Below are positions 1-7,669 of a stretch of DNA of 64,000 bases, piece by piece. The stretch comes from Lysobacter changpingensis (lineage in GTDB: Bacteria > Pseudomonadota > Gammaproteobacteria > Xanthomonadales > Xanthomonadaceae). How positions within the stretch are numbered: position 1 is the first letter of the stretch; the number at the start of each line of letters is the position of its first letter. Where the stretch lies: assembly GCF_017308985.1 (NCBI RefSeq), contig NZ_JADWPE010000002.1:620001-684000 (forward strand). The letters run 5' to 3'. The position numbers and the translations under genes are program-made. Under the pieces are notes generated by a model, which saw only the letters and a program-made list of their open reading frames with translations, searched no databases and was not told the origin of the DNA.

Positions 1-44
1 GTGATGAACGCGAGTTTGATCCTGCGCGGTAGTCCGTGCGCCAT
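1..44 (-). CDS. Sensor histidine kinase, N-terminal fragment (runs off the window)
   Basis: Only the first 14 codons are visible on the minus strand, reading MAHGLPRRIKLAFI, from an ATG at 44. The stretch has the basic-then-hydrophobic look of a cytoplasmic start leading into a first membrane helix. It begins nine bases after the stop of a response-regulator gene on the same strand, so a cognate sensor kinase is the natural expectation. No catalytic domain is in view, so the kinase identity is inference from context. Confidence 0.5.
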   Translation of the reverse strand, partial: MAHGLPRRIKLAFI

Positions 45-53
45 GAGTCGCGA

Positions 54-770
54 CTATTCAGGCGGCTGGGATATGTCCGCCACGCGATAGCCCGCGCTCT
101 GCACGGTATGCAGCAGCTGCTTGTCGAACGGCTTGTCGATGGTCTTGCGCAGGTTGTAGAGATGGCTGCGCAAGGTATCCGAATCCGGCAGGCCGTTACC
201 CCAGATCTCGCGTTCGATCTCCTGGCGGCTCACCACGCGCGGCGATTCGCGCATGAGGATGGTCAGCAGGCGAAGCCCGATCGGCGAAAGCTGCAGCTCG
301 CTTCCGCCGCGCGTCACGCGCAGGCTGGCGGGATCGAGGACCAGGTCGGCGACCTTCAGCACCTCGCCCCCGACCTGCCGGCGTTCGCGGCGGATCAACG
401 CGCGCAGGCGCGCTTCCAGCTCCTGGATCGCGAAGGGCTTGGTCAGGTAGTCGTCGGCCCCGGCGCCCAGGCCGGTGAGCTTCTCGTCCAGCGTGTCGCG
501 CGCGGTGAGCATGAGCACCGGCGTCGACTTGCGCGCTTCCTCGCGTAGTTTCTTGCAAAGCTCCACGCCGTCCATGCGCGGGAGCATCAGGTCCAGCACG
601 ATGACGTCGTAATTGTTTTCCGTCGCCAGGCGATAACCGTCGAGGCCGTCGCTGGCATAGTCCACCTCGAAGCCGCGACCTTCGAGATACTCGCCTACCA
701 TCTCCGAGATGTTGCGGTTGTCCTCGACAATGAGGACCAGGCCGCCATCCCTTGTTCCGGTACCCTGCAT
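54..770 (-). CDS. OmpR-family two-component response regulator
   Basis: A 238-residue DNA-binding response regulator. The receiver domain fills residues 10-125, with the acidic pair at E16/D17, the phosphoacceptor D60 in VLDLMLPRMDG, the switch Thr in MLTARD and the invariant Lys in YLTKPF. A winged-helix DNA-binding domain of the OmpR/PhoB type fills about 135-235 (SPIGLRLLTILM, TVQSAGYRV). The ATG at 770 is chosen because the receiver fold starts ten residues later; the 24 codons upstream look non-coding. The cognate kinase appears to start just downstream, so the two form an operon. The protein resembles the ColR/VgrR group of xanthomonads, but I cannot fix the signal or regulon. Confidence 0.9.
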   Translation of the reverse strand: MQGTGTRDGGLVLIVEDNRNISEMVGEYLEGRGFEVDYASDGLDGYRLATENNYDVIVLDLMLPRMDGVELCKKLREEARKSTPVLMLTARDTLDEKLTGLGAGADDYLTKPFAIQELEARLRALIRRERRQVGGEVLKVADLVLDPASLRVTRGGSELQLSPIGLRLLTILMRESPRVVSRQEIEREIWGNGLPDSDTLRSHLYNLRKTIDKPFDKQLLHTVQSAGYRVADISQPPE

Positions 771-874
771 GCAAACCTCCCGACGCTTCAGCTTTGTGAA
801 GGCTGCCGGGGCGCGGGTGGAGGGACCGTGAAGGCCCACCACGAAAACTGAACCAGCCCCAGCGAATCCTGCCC

Positions 875-1216
875 ATGCCCCTGGAACGCATCCTCCCCAT
901 CGCCCTGCTGCTGGGCTCGAACGTCTTCATGACCTTCGCCTGGTACGGCCACCTGAAGTACAAGTCCGCGCCGCTCATGATGGCGATCCTCGCCAGCTGG
1001 GGCATCGCGTTCTTCGAATACTGCCTGATGGTCCCGGCCAACCGGATGGGCAGCGCAGTCTACTCCGCGCCGCAGCTCAAGGGCCTTCAGGAAGTCATCA
1101 CGCTGCTGGTCTTCGCCGCGTTCTCGGCGTGGTACCTGGACCAGCCGCTGAAGTGGAACCACTGGGCGGGATTCGCGCTGATCGCGGTAGCCGCCTGGTT
1201 GATCTTCCTGGAGTGA
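875..1216 (+). CDS. DMT-family (DUF486) small inner-membrane protein
   Basis: A 113-residue protein made almost entirely of four hydrophobic helices (about residues 5-22, 33-52, 66-85 and 93-112) separated by short polar turns. The pattern GSNVFMTFAWYGHLK and the ending WAGFALIAVAAWLIFLE match the DUF486 branch of the drug/metabolite transporter superfamily. These are half-size DMT proteins thought to work as dimers; the substrate is unknown. It stands alone on the plus strand, diverging from the response-regulator gene with 104 bases between starts, and converging on the Mpo1-like gene. Confidence 0.85.
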   Translation: MPLERILPIALLLGSNVFMTFAWYGHLKYKSAPLMMAILASWGIAFFEYCLMVPANRMGSAVYSAPQLKGLQEVITLLVFAAFSAWYLDQPLKWNHWAGFALIAVAAWLIFLE

Positions 1217-1234
1217 GGGGTTTGGAGCAGGAGC

Positions 1235-1260
1235 GGGAAGCGGGCAAAGCCGCGCTTCCC
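1235..1260. repeat. Intergenic hairpin between convergent genes
   Basis: GGGAAGCG at 1235-1242 pairs with CGCTTCCC at 1253-1260, with an inner GGC/GCC pairing around an AAA loop. It sits 19 bases after the DMT stop and 30 bases before the 3' end of the convergent Mpo1-like gene. It could work as a bidirectional terminator structure, but there is no run of T on either side. Confidence 0.4.
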
Positions 1261-1290
1261 ACTTCTCGTTCCTGGTTCCTCGTCCCTCCC

Positions 1291-1593
1291 CTAGAACCGG
1301 ATCTTCCCCGTCACGATGTCCTTGAACATCACCCAGTCGCCGAGGAACGAATAGAACGGGTGCTTGAACGTCGCCGGCCGGTTCTTCTCGAAGAAGAAAT
1401 GCCCGACCCACGCGAAGCCGTAGCCGCACACCAGCGCCGCGAGCAACCACCACGCATTGGCACGCACGATCGCCAGCGCGACCAGCGCCAGCACGCCGCA
1501 GCTGCCGATGAAATGCAGCCGTCGGCTGGTGCGGTGGCGGTGTTCGCTCAGGTAGAACGGATAGAACTCGCGGAAGCTGGCGAAGCGCGACAT
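1291..1593 (-). CDS. Mpo1-like (DUF962) membrane protein
   Basis: A 100-residue protein with the DUF962/Mpo1 signature: an N-terminal FREFYPFYLSEH segment, then R-x-x-H (RRLHFIG), two membrane helices at about 30-45 and 48-65, and the second histidine in WVGHFFFEKNRPATF. In yeast Mpo1 these histidines bind iron for alpha-oxidation of 2-hydroxy fatty acids; the bacterial role is not established. The ATG at 1593 is used because the family's conserved N-terminus begins there. The stop codon of mazG lies 23 bases upstream of this start, so the two are probably cotranscribed. Confidence 0.85.
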   Translation of the reverse strand: MSRFASFREFYPFYLSEHRHRTSRRLHFIGSCGVLALVALAIVRANAWWLLAALVCGYGFAWVGHFFFEKNRPATFKHPFYSFLGDWVMFKDIVTGKIRF

Positions 1594-1615
1594 GTCGTCC
1601 TCCGATGCCGGGCGC

Positions 1616-2437
1616 TCAGGCCTTCTCGGCGGCCTTCGCGCGATCCCAGAGGCGATCCTGCGCTTCCAGCGGAAGGCCGGCAAGCGATGTGCCGTCGGCC
1701 TGCGCCAGCGCCTCCATCGCACGGAAGCGGCGTTCGAACTTGAGGTTGGCGCGCCGCATCGCCGCGCCCACGTCGACCTGCGCATGCCGCGCGAGGTTGG
1801 CGCAGACGAACAGCACGTCGCCGATCTCGTCCTCCAGCCGGTCGCGCGCCGCGGCATCGTCCGGATTGGCGTCGAGCGCGGCGAATTCGGCGCGCACCTC
1901 GTCGATTTCCTCGTGCAGCTTGGCGAACACCGGCGTCACGTCCGGCCAGTCGAAGCCCACGCGCGCGGCGCGCTTCTGCAGCTTCACGGCGCGCTGCCAT
2001 TCGGGCAGGCCGCGCGCGATGCCGGCCAGCGCGGAGGTGTCCGCGTGCCCGCTCGCTTCGCGTTCGCGACGCTTGGTCTCTTCCCACGCGACGGTCTGCG
2101 CCTGTGCATCGTCCACCGATGCATCGCCGAACACGTGAGGATGCCGGCGCACCATCTTGTCGCAGATCGCCGCGACGACATCGCCGAACGCGAACGCCCC
2201 CTGCTCCGACGCCATCTGTGCATGGAAGACGACCTGCAGCAGCAGATCGCCGAGTTCGTCCTTCAGGTCCGCCAGATCGCCGCGATCGATCGCATCGGCG
2301 ACTTCGTACGCTTCCTCGATCGTGTACGGCGCGATGGTCGCGAAGTCCTGTTCCAGATCCCACGGGCAACCGCCCTTCGGATCGCGCAGGCGGGCCATGA
2401 TGTCGAGCAGGCGGTGGATGTCACTGGACTTGCGCAT
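1616..2437 (-). CDS. mazG: Nucleoside triphosphate pyrophosphohydrolase MazG
   Basis: A 273-residue all-alpha enzyme that hydrolyses (d)NTPs to monophosphate and pyrophosphate as a house-cleaning activity. Both repeats of the MazG fold are present. The first has CPWDLEQ, the metal-binding EEAYEVADAI and KDELGDLLLQ motifs at about residues 25-80. The second has EEIDEVRAE and EDEIGDVLFV at about 180-220. Length matches the usual double-domain form. The ATG at 2437 is preceded by GGAACGAG and fits the family start (MRKSSDIHRLL). It heads a small minus-strand unit with the Mpo1-like gene. Confidence 0.93.
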   Translation of the reverse strand: MRKSSDIHRLLDIMARLRDPKGGCPWDLEQDFATIAPYTIEEAYEVADAIDRGDLADLKDELGDLLLQVVFHAQMASEQGAFAFGDVVAAICDKMVRRHPHVFGDASVDDAQAQTVAWEETKRREREASGHADTSALAGIARGLPEWQRAVKLQKRAARVGFDWPDVTPVFAKLHEEIDEVRAEFAALDANPDDAAARDRLEDEIGDVLFVCANLARHAQVDVGAAMRRANLKFERRFRAMEALAQADGTSLAGLPLEAQDRLWDRAKAAEKA

Positions 2438-2468
2438 GTTCTCGTTCCAAAGACGATTCCTGATGATC

Positions 2469-2570
2469 GTCATCCCGGAAGGCCGGAATCCAGGCGGTCA
2501 CGTTCCCGAAAGAAAGGCCCGCAAGAACCTGCCGCCCGTGCGTGGATCCCGGCCTTCGCCGGGATGACGG
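2469..2570. repeat. Inverted pair of REP-like repeats between cysQ and mazG
   Basis: The left arm at 2469-2494 starts GTCATCCCGGAAGGCCGG. The right arm at 2541-2570 is its near reverse complement and itself forms an 8-bp hairpin, ATCCCGGC-CTTC-GCCGGGAT (2546-2565). The TCATCCCGGCGAAGGCCGGGAT motif is a familiar dispersed proteobacterial repeat. A third copy lies at 22115-22137. The pair fills most of the spacer between the cysQ stop and the mazG start and could fold into a large mRNA hairpin. Confidence 0.7.
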
Positions 2571-2585
2571 CTCTGTAGCTGCGCG

Positions 2586-3407
2586 CTACGCGCGATCGCC
2601 CATCCATTCCCGCCACGGCAATTCCACATCGCCGAGCGCGATGAAATCGCCGTTGAGGATGCGTTCGCGCTGGTTGTAACGGAACGGCCGTCCCTGCGGA
2701 TCGAGCACCGCGCCGCCCGCGCCTTCCAGCACGCACTGGCCCGCGGCGGTGTCCCATTCGCTGGTCGGGCCGAAGCGCGGATACACATCGAGCGTGCCCT
2801 CGGCGAGCTTGCAGAACTTCAGCGACGAACCGAGTCCGACCGGTTCGGTCTCGCCCATGCGATCGATGAACGCCTGCGTGCGGCCGTCGCGATGCGAACG
2901 GCTCGCCGCCACGCGCAGCGGCGCCGTCGCCGGCCTGCGCACGTGCAGCGGCAGGTCGCGCGAGCCTTCGCGGCGGAACGCGCCCAGCGCCGCACCGCCG
3001 TGCCACAGCTCGCCGGTCACCGGCGCCTGCACGATGCCCCACACGGCAACGCCGTCCTCGATCAGCGCGATGTTCACGGTGAATTCGCCGTTGCGCTTGA
3101 CGAACTCGCGCGTGCCGTCGAGTGGGTCGACGATCCACAACCGCGTCCATTGGCGACGCATCGCCGTCGGCACTTCGTGCGCGGATTCCTCCGAAAGCAC
3201 CGGAATATCGGGCGTGATCCGCGCCAGTGCATCGACGATGCAGCGATGCGCGGCAAGGTCGGCGGCGGTGAGCGGCGAATCGTCGTCCTTGTGCTGCACG
3301 GCGAATTCGCTGTCGTAGATGCCCAGGATCGCGCTGGCGGCATCGAAAGCCACGGCGATCACCGCCTCGCGCATCGCGGCATTGGGAAGTGCGGACGGGT
3401 TCGTCAT
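2586..3407 (-). CDS. cysQ: 3'(2'),5'-bisphosphate nucleotidase CysQ
   Basis: A 273-residue inositol-monophosphatase-fold enzyme that removes the 3'-phosphate of PAP/PAPS, a by-product of sulfate assimilation. The three lithium-sensitive phosphatase metal motifs are present: SEES for the first glutamates, WIVDPLDGTREF for the DPxDGT core, and TSEWDTAAGQ near the C-terminus. Length fits CysQ rather than SuhB. Its ATG overlaps the TGA of the upstream nudE by four bases (ATGA at 3404-3407), which indicates translational coupling; a nudE-cysQ pair is a known arrangement. Confidence 0.92.
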   Translation of the reverse strand: MTNPSALPNAAMREAVIAVAFDAASAILGIYDSEFAVQHKDDDSPLTAADLAAHRCIVDALARITPDIPVLSEESAHEVPTAMRRQWTRLWIVDPLDGTREFVKRNGEFTVNIALIEDGVAVWGIVQAPVTGELWHGGAALGAFRREGSRDLPLHVRRPATAPLRVAASRSHRDGRTQAFIDRMGETEPVGLGSSLKFCKLAEGTLDVYPRFGPTSEWDTAAGQCVLEGAGGAVLDPQGRPFRYNQRERILNGDFIALGDVELPWREWMGDRA

Positions 3408-3955
3408 CGGGAGTGCGTCCTCAGCCATTCGCGGGCGATGAACAGTGCGGCGATGCTGCGGCCTTCGGAGAAATCCTCGCGCAGGATCAGTTCGTGCAGC
3501 GCGTCGAGCTTCCACGGCACCACTTCCAGTTCCTCCGGCTCGTCGCCGGGCAGGCGCTCGGGATACAGGTCGCGCGCGATCACCAGGTGCGCCTGGTGGC
3601 TCATGTAGGTCGGCGCGAGCGTGAGCGCGCGCAGCACCTGCACGTCGCGCGCGCCGTAGCCGGCTTCTTCCTTCAGTTCGCGATCGGCCGCCTGCTCCGG
3701 CGTCTCGCCCGCGTCGATGCGGCCCTTCACCAGCCCGAGTTCGTACCGGTGCACGCCCGCCGCGTACTCGCGCACGAGCAGCACGGTGTCCTGGTCGATC
3801 ATCGGCACCACCACGACCGCGCCGTGCCCGCGCCCGTGCAGGCGCTCGTAGTGGCGGCGCTCGCCGTTGGCGAACTCCAGGTCCAGGCGCTCGAGCCGGT
3901 ACGGGCCGGCGTCGTGTTCGGTGATGCGGTGGATGGTGGGCAGGCGACGCGACAT
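3404..3955 (-). CDS. nudE: ADP-compounds hydrolase NudE (Nudix family)
   Basis: A 183-residue Nudix hydrolase expected to cleave ADP-ribose, NADH and Ap3A-type substrates. The Nudix box is clear at about residues 84-106 (GRIDAGETPEQAADRELKEE followed by AGY), and the C-terminal part DEPEELEVVPW...SIAALFIAREWL is typical of NudE. The ATG at 3955 follows CTGGAG with a spacing of six and is preferred to an ATG five codons upstream. It is transcribed divergently from bioA across 83 bases and is coupled to cysQ. Confidence 0.9.
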   Translation of the reverse strand: MSRRLPTIHRITEHDAGPYRLERLDLEFANGERRHYERLHGRGHGAVVVVPMIDQDTVLLVREYAAGVHRYELGLVKGRIDAGETPEQAADRELKEEAGYGARDVQVLRALTLAPTYMSHQAHLVIARDLYPERLPGDEPEELEVVPWKLDALHELILREDFSEGRSIAALFIAREWLRTHSR

Positions 3956-4026
3956 GCGGGCTCCAGACATGCGCCATCCGGAATGGCGCGAACGCGGGCG
4001 TGGAAGGTCCCGGCCCGGCGCGCGGC

Positions 4027-4038
4027 TAGAATGGCGGG
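4027..4038 (+). promoter_or_regulatory. Putative -10 element giving a leaderless bioA mRNA
   Basis: TAGAAT at 4027-4032 matches TATAAT at five of six positions and ends exactly six bases (GGCGGG) before the bioA ATG. Transcription starting six to seven bases downstream would begin at the ATG itself. No good -35 hexamer is seen 16-19 bases upstream and there is no ribosome-binding site between the -10 and the ATG. The same layout recurs before recQ and queE. Confidence 0.45.
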
Positions 4039-5457
4039 ATGCAGCGAATGGACGACATGATAGCGCGCGGCGACGCGACGGCCGCGTGGCGCGAGCGCGA
4101 CCTGGCGGTGCTGTGGCACCCGTGCACGCAGATGCGCGAACACCTCGATCCGGGGGGCACCCTGCCTCTGCTGCCGGTCGAACGCGGCGAAGGCGCGTGG
4201 CTGATCGGCCGCGACGGCCGCCGCTACCTCGACGCCATCAGCAGCTGGTGGACCAACCTCTTCGGCCACGCCGAGCCGCGCATCGCCGCCGCCATCGCGC
4301 GCCAGGCGGGCACGCTGGAGCACGTGATCCTCGCCGGCGTGTCGCACGCGCCGGCGGTCGAACTGGCGGAGAAGCTGCTCGCCATCGCGCCGCGCGAGGC
4401 CGGGCGCGAACCGCTGGCGAAGGTGTTCTATGCCGACAACGGTTCGGCCGGTGTCGAAGTCGCACTGAAGATGGCCTTCCACTGGTTCCGCAACCGCGGC
4501 ATCGAGGGACGCACGAAGTTCATCGCGCTCGACAACGGATACCACGGCGAAACGCTCGGCGCGCTCGCCGTCGGCGACATCCCGCTGTACCGCCGCGTGT
4601 ACGCGCCGCTGCTGGCCGAGGCGATGTTCGCTCCCTCGCCGGACGCGTACCTGTGCGACGACGGCGAAACGCCCGCGCAGCGTGCGCAACGCGCCGCCGA
4701 CGCGCTCGCCGCGCTGCTCGAACGCCACGCGGGCGAAGTCTGCGCGCTGATCCTGGAACCGCGCGTGCAATGCGCCGGCGGCATGCGCATGCACGATCCG
4801 CTGTACCTCCGGCGCGCGCGCGAGCTGTGCGACGCGCACGGCGTGTTCCTGGTCTGCGACGAGATCGCCGTGGGGTTCGGCCGCACCGGCACGCTGTTCG
4901 CTTCCGAACAATCCGGCGTGCAGCCCGACCTGCTGTGCCTGTCGAAGGGACTCACCGGCGGCGCGCTGCCGCTCGCGGCGGTGCTGGCGACGCAGTCCAT
5001 CTACGAGGGATTCCTCGACGATTCGCGCGAGAAGGCCTTCCTGCATTCGCACAGTTACACCGGAAATCCGCTCGCCTGCGCCGCGGCGCTGGCGTCGTTG
5101 GCGATCTTCGAGCAGGACGACGTCATCGCGCGCAACAGCGCCACTTCGAAGCGAATGGCGCAGCTCGCCGCCGCGTTCGCCGGACATCCGCACGTGGCCG
5201 ATGTGCGGCAGGCGGGGATGATCGTCGCGTTCGAACTCACGCGCGGCGGCGACAAGCGCACGCCGTTCGACGCGTCCGCGCGCATCGGGCTTCGCGCGTA
5301 CCGCGAAGCGCTGCGTCGCGGCGTGCTGCTGCGTCCGCTGGGCGACGTGCTGTACTGGATGCCGCCCTACTGCGTCGACGACGACGCCCTGCAACTGCTC
5401 GCCGACACCACGCGTGCGGCGATCGACCACGCCATCGAGGAAGCCGCATGCGCCTGA
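4039..5457 (+). CDS. bioA: Adenosylmethionine-8-amino-7-oxononanoate aminotransferase BioA
   Basis: A 472-residue PLP-dependent class III aminotransferase that converts KAPA to DAPA in biotin synthesis with S-adenosylmethionine as amino donor. The diagnostic N-terminus LWHPCTQM, the cofactor-site pattern DNGSAGVEVALKMAF, the catalytic region CDEIAVGFGRTGT and the PLP lysine in LCLSKGLTGG are all visible. Length is somewhat above the usual 430. The chosen ATG lacks a Shine-Dalgarno sequence but lies six bases after a TAGAAT box. The 3' end overlaps rsmE by ten bases, so the two are coupled. Confidence 0.93.
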   Translation: MQRMDDMIARGDATAAWRERDLAVLWHPCTQMREHLDPGGTLPLLPVERGEGAWLIGRDGRRYLDAISSWWTNLFGHAEPRIAAAIARQAGTLEHVILAGVSHAPAVELAEKLLAIAPREAGREPLAKVFYADNGSAGVEVALKMAFHWFRNRGIEGRTKFIALDNGYHGETLGALAVGDIPLYRRVYAPLLAEAMFAPSPDAYLCDDGETPAQRAQRAADALAALLERHAGEVCALILEPRVQCAGGMRMHDPLYLRRARELCDAHGVFLVCDEIAVGFGRTGTLFASEQSGVQPDLLCLSKGLTGGALPLAAVLATQSIYEGFLDDSREKAFLHSHSYTGNPLACAAALASLAIFEQDDVIARNSATSKRMAQLAAAFAGHPHVADVRQAGMIVAFELTRGGDKRTPFDASARIGLRAYREALRRGVLLRPLGDVLYWMPPYCVDDDALQLLADTTRAAIDHAIEEAACA

Positions 5458-6185
5458 CCCGCGTCCACGTCGACGAACCGCTGGCCGTCGGCCGCGAGAT
5501 CGCGTTGCCCGACAGCGCCGCCGCGCACCTGGGCCGCGTGCTGCGGCTGGGCGTGGGCGATGCGTGCGTGCTGTTCAACGGCGACGGCCACGATTACGCG
5601 GCGCGCATCGTCGCGATGAACAAGCGCGAGCTGCGCGTGGCGATCGATTCGATGGAACCGGTGACGCGCGAGTCGCCGCTGAAACTCGTGCTGCTGCAGG
5701 GCGTCGCGCGCGGCGAGAAGATGGACCTGATCCTGCAGAAGGCGACCGAGCTCGGCGCGCACGCGTTCCATCCGCTGTGGTCGCAGCGCAGCGAGGTGAA
5801 GCTCGACGAAGCGCGCGCGGAGAAGCGCCTGGCACACTGGCGCAGCGTCGTGTCGTCGGCGTGCGAGCAGAGCGGACGTGCGTTCGTGCCGGAGGTCGCC
5901 GCACCGGTGTCGCTGGCGGCGGCATTGACGGCGCTGCCTTCGGGCGGGTTGCGGTTGATCCTCGACCCGGAAGGCGAGCTGTCGTTCGGCACGCTCGAGG
6001 TCGATATCGCGCAACCGGTCCATCTCGCCATCGGACCGGAAGGCGGCTGGTCCGACCTCGATCGCACCCAACTGCGTGCCGCCGGCTTCCGTGGTCTCAG
6101 GCTCGGCCCGCGCATCCTGCGCACCGAAACGGCGGGACTGGCTGCGGTGGCGGCGTTGCAGGCGAAGCTCGGCGATTTCGCGTGA
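5448..6185 (+). CDS. rsmE: 16S rRNA m3U1498 methyltransferase RsmE
   Basis: A 245-residue SPOUT methyltransferase that methylates U1498 of 16S rRNA. An N-terminal PUA-like domain (about 1-70, HLGRVLRLGVGD) precedes the SPOUT trefoil-knot domain. Family landmarks are KMDLILQKATELG, SACEQSGR, LAIGPEGGWS and LGPRILRTETA, the last two lining the SAM pocket. The gene begins within the last ten bases of bioA in another frame. This start gives the typical MRLTRV N-terminus. Confidence 0.95.
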   Translation: MRLTRVHVDEPLAVGREIALPDSAAAHLGRVLRLGVGDACVLFNGDGHDYAARIVAMNKRELRVAIDSMEPVTRESPLKLVLLQGVARGEKMDLILQKATELGAHAFHPLWSQRSEVKLDEARAEKRLAHWRSVVSSACEQSGRAFVPEVAAPVSLAAALTALPSGGLRLILDPEGELSFGTLEVDIAQPVHLAIGPEGGWSDLDRTQLRAAGFRGLRLGPRILRTETAGLAAVAALQAKLGDFA

Positions 6186-6215
6186 GGCCCCGCGGCCTTG
6201 GCCCCAATCGTCCGC

Positions 6216-6554
6216 TCACGCGTAACGCATCATCAGCCACATGAGCAACGCAAACAGGACGAACACCGTCATCGCGATGACGGTTGCATAGCGCGTCAGC
6301 AATGAGGTGTCGGGATGTTCAAGCATGGCCTCGAACGCCTGCGCATCCACGCTGAGCGCGGGCTGGTGCGTGGGATCGCGCAGCAACTTGCGGACGTCGT
6401 CCGCCTGCTCGTTGATGCAGGCGAACAGGGCCCATTGTTCGCCCATTCTGGGCCGCTCGACCAATGGCGCGAACGTCGGAATGCCCTTTGAAGCGAGCAG
6501 GTGGCGAACGCGTTTCAGTTCGTCGCCATCGTGGAAGCGGCAGATGAATTCCAT
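6216..6554 (-). CDS. DUF2007-like small protein with C-terminal membrane anchor
   Basis: A 112-residue protein. Residues 1-70 (MEFICRFHDGDELKRVRHLL...) have the beta-alpha-beta pattern of DUF2007 putative signal-transducing proteins, in which a short domain with a helix after the first strand is followed by GIP. Residues 85-109 form one strongly hydrophobic helix (VIAMTVFVLFALLMWLMMRYA). The domain would face the cytoplasm if this is a tail anchor. It lies 20 bases downstream of the NagX-like gene on the same strand and could end the Chp operon transcript. Function is unknown and the DUF2007 match is tentative. Confidence 0.65.
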   Translation of the reverse strand: MEFICRFHDGDELKRVRHLLASKGIPTFAPLVERPRMGEQWALFACINEQADDVRKLLRDPTHQPALSVDAQAFEAMLEHPDTSLLTRYATVIAMTVFVLFALLMWLMMRYA

Positions 6555-6574
6555 TCAGGCCGGTCGGTAGAGGA

Positions 6575-7669
6575 TCAGATCTTGAAGTACACCTTCCGCG
6601 CATCCAGCACCCGCACCACGCCCCACCACACCAGCACGAACGCGATCGCATACGAGAGCGACGCCACGTACGGCCCGGAGTGCGGCGTGATCCATCCGGC
6701 GAATGCGTGCTGGTACAGCGGATCGAGCCAGCCGAGCGCGACCAGCGCGTAGAGCATGAAGGCCGAACCGGCGTACGCGGCGATCGCGTTCACGCCGAAG
6801 GCGCGGCCCAGCGGCGGCCAGCCACGCAGGTCGATGAGCGAATGGAAGATCGCGAGGACCCAGCACGCGATGCCGCCAGTCCACAGCACGTAGGACGGCG
6901 TCCACAGGTTTTTGTTGAGCGGCTGCCACGACGACCACGCGAGGCCGGCAGCCATCGCGACCGCACCCGCGATCCACAGCGCGCGACGGTTCCCGCGCCT
7001 GAGCCATTCGCCCGCGCGCAGGCCGAGCAGCGTCGTGGCGAGCGCGCCCAGCGTGCTGACCAGGCCTTCCGGATCGTGGCCGCGGCCGGTGGCCGCATCG
7101 AGCTGGTAAACGTGCGCGCCGAGTAGCGCATGGTCGATGCGGCTGGCGATGTTCACGAACGGCTCCAGCGAGCCGCCGGTCGCGAGCAGCGCGCCGTAGC
7201 CGGCGAGCAGCGCGCCGATGAGGACCCACTGCGCGCGCGCCCGCGTGTGCAGCGCGAGCACGCCCGCGGCGGCGAAGCACAGGCCGATGCGTTGCAGCAC
7301 GCCCATCACGCGGTAGTGCGGCAGGTCGAACGCCCACAGCGCGCACAGGTGCAGCAGCAGCCCGAGCCCGACGATGCGCGCGGCGCGCACGAGCACGGTC
7401 TTTGTCAGCGCGCGCACGTCGTCGCCGCGTTCGACGCGCGGCAGCAGCGCCAGCGCGATCGACACGCCGACGATGAACAGGAACATCGGGAAGATCAGGT
7501 CGGTCGGCGTGCAGCCGTGCCACGCCGCGTGTTCGAGCGGCGCGAACACGTGGCCCCAGTCGCCCGGGTTGTTGACCAGCAGCATCGCCGCGACGGTGAG
7601 CCCGCGCAGCGCATCGACCGAGGCGTAGCGCGGTGCGGACGGACCGCCAGCGCGGTCGCCGCGGCTCAA
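6575..7669 (-). CDS. NagX-like / HGSNAT-family membrane acyltransferase (DUF5009)
   Basis: A 364-residue polytopic protein with about ten membrane helices. It opens with RYASVDALRGLTVAAMLLVNN, the signature of heparan-alpha-glucosaminide N-acetyltransferase homologues, and continues with FPMFLFIVGVSIALAL, RVMGVLQRIGLC and HDPEGLVSTLGALATTLLG, all typical of the DUF5009/NagX family linked with N-acetylglucosamine use in proteobacteria. No ATG precedes the conserved DALRG segment. A TTG at 7669 overlaps the chpC stop by four bases (TTGA) with a weak AGGCGG upstream, so a coupled TTG start is proposed. Its link to the Chp system is positional only. Confidence 0.75.
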   Translation of the reverse strand: MSRGDRAGGPSAPRYASVDALRGLTVAAMLLVNNPGDWGHVFAPLEHAAWHGCTPTDLIFPMFLFIVGVSIALALLPRVERGDDVRALTKTVLVRAARIVGLGLLLHLCALWAFDLPHYRVMGVLQRIGLCFAAAGVLALHTRARAQWVLIGALLAGYGALLATGGSLEPFVNIASRIDHALLGAHVYQLDAATGRGHDPEGLVSTLGALATTLLGLRAGEWLRRGNRRALWIAGAVAMAAGLAWSSWQPLNKNLWTPSYVLWTGGIACWVLAIFHSLIDLRGWPPLGRAFGVNAIAAYAGSAFMLYALVALGWLDPLYQHAFAGWITPHSGPYVASLSYAIAFVLVWWGVVRVLDARKVYFKI

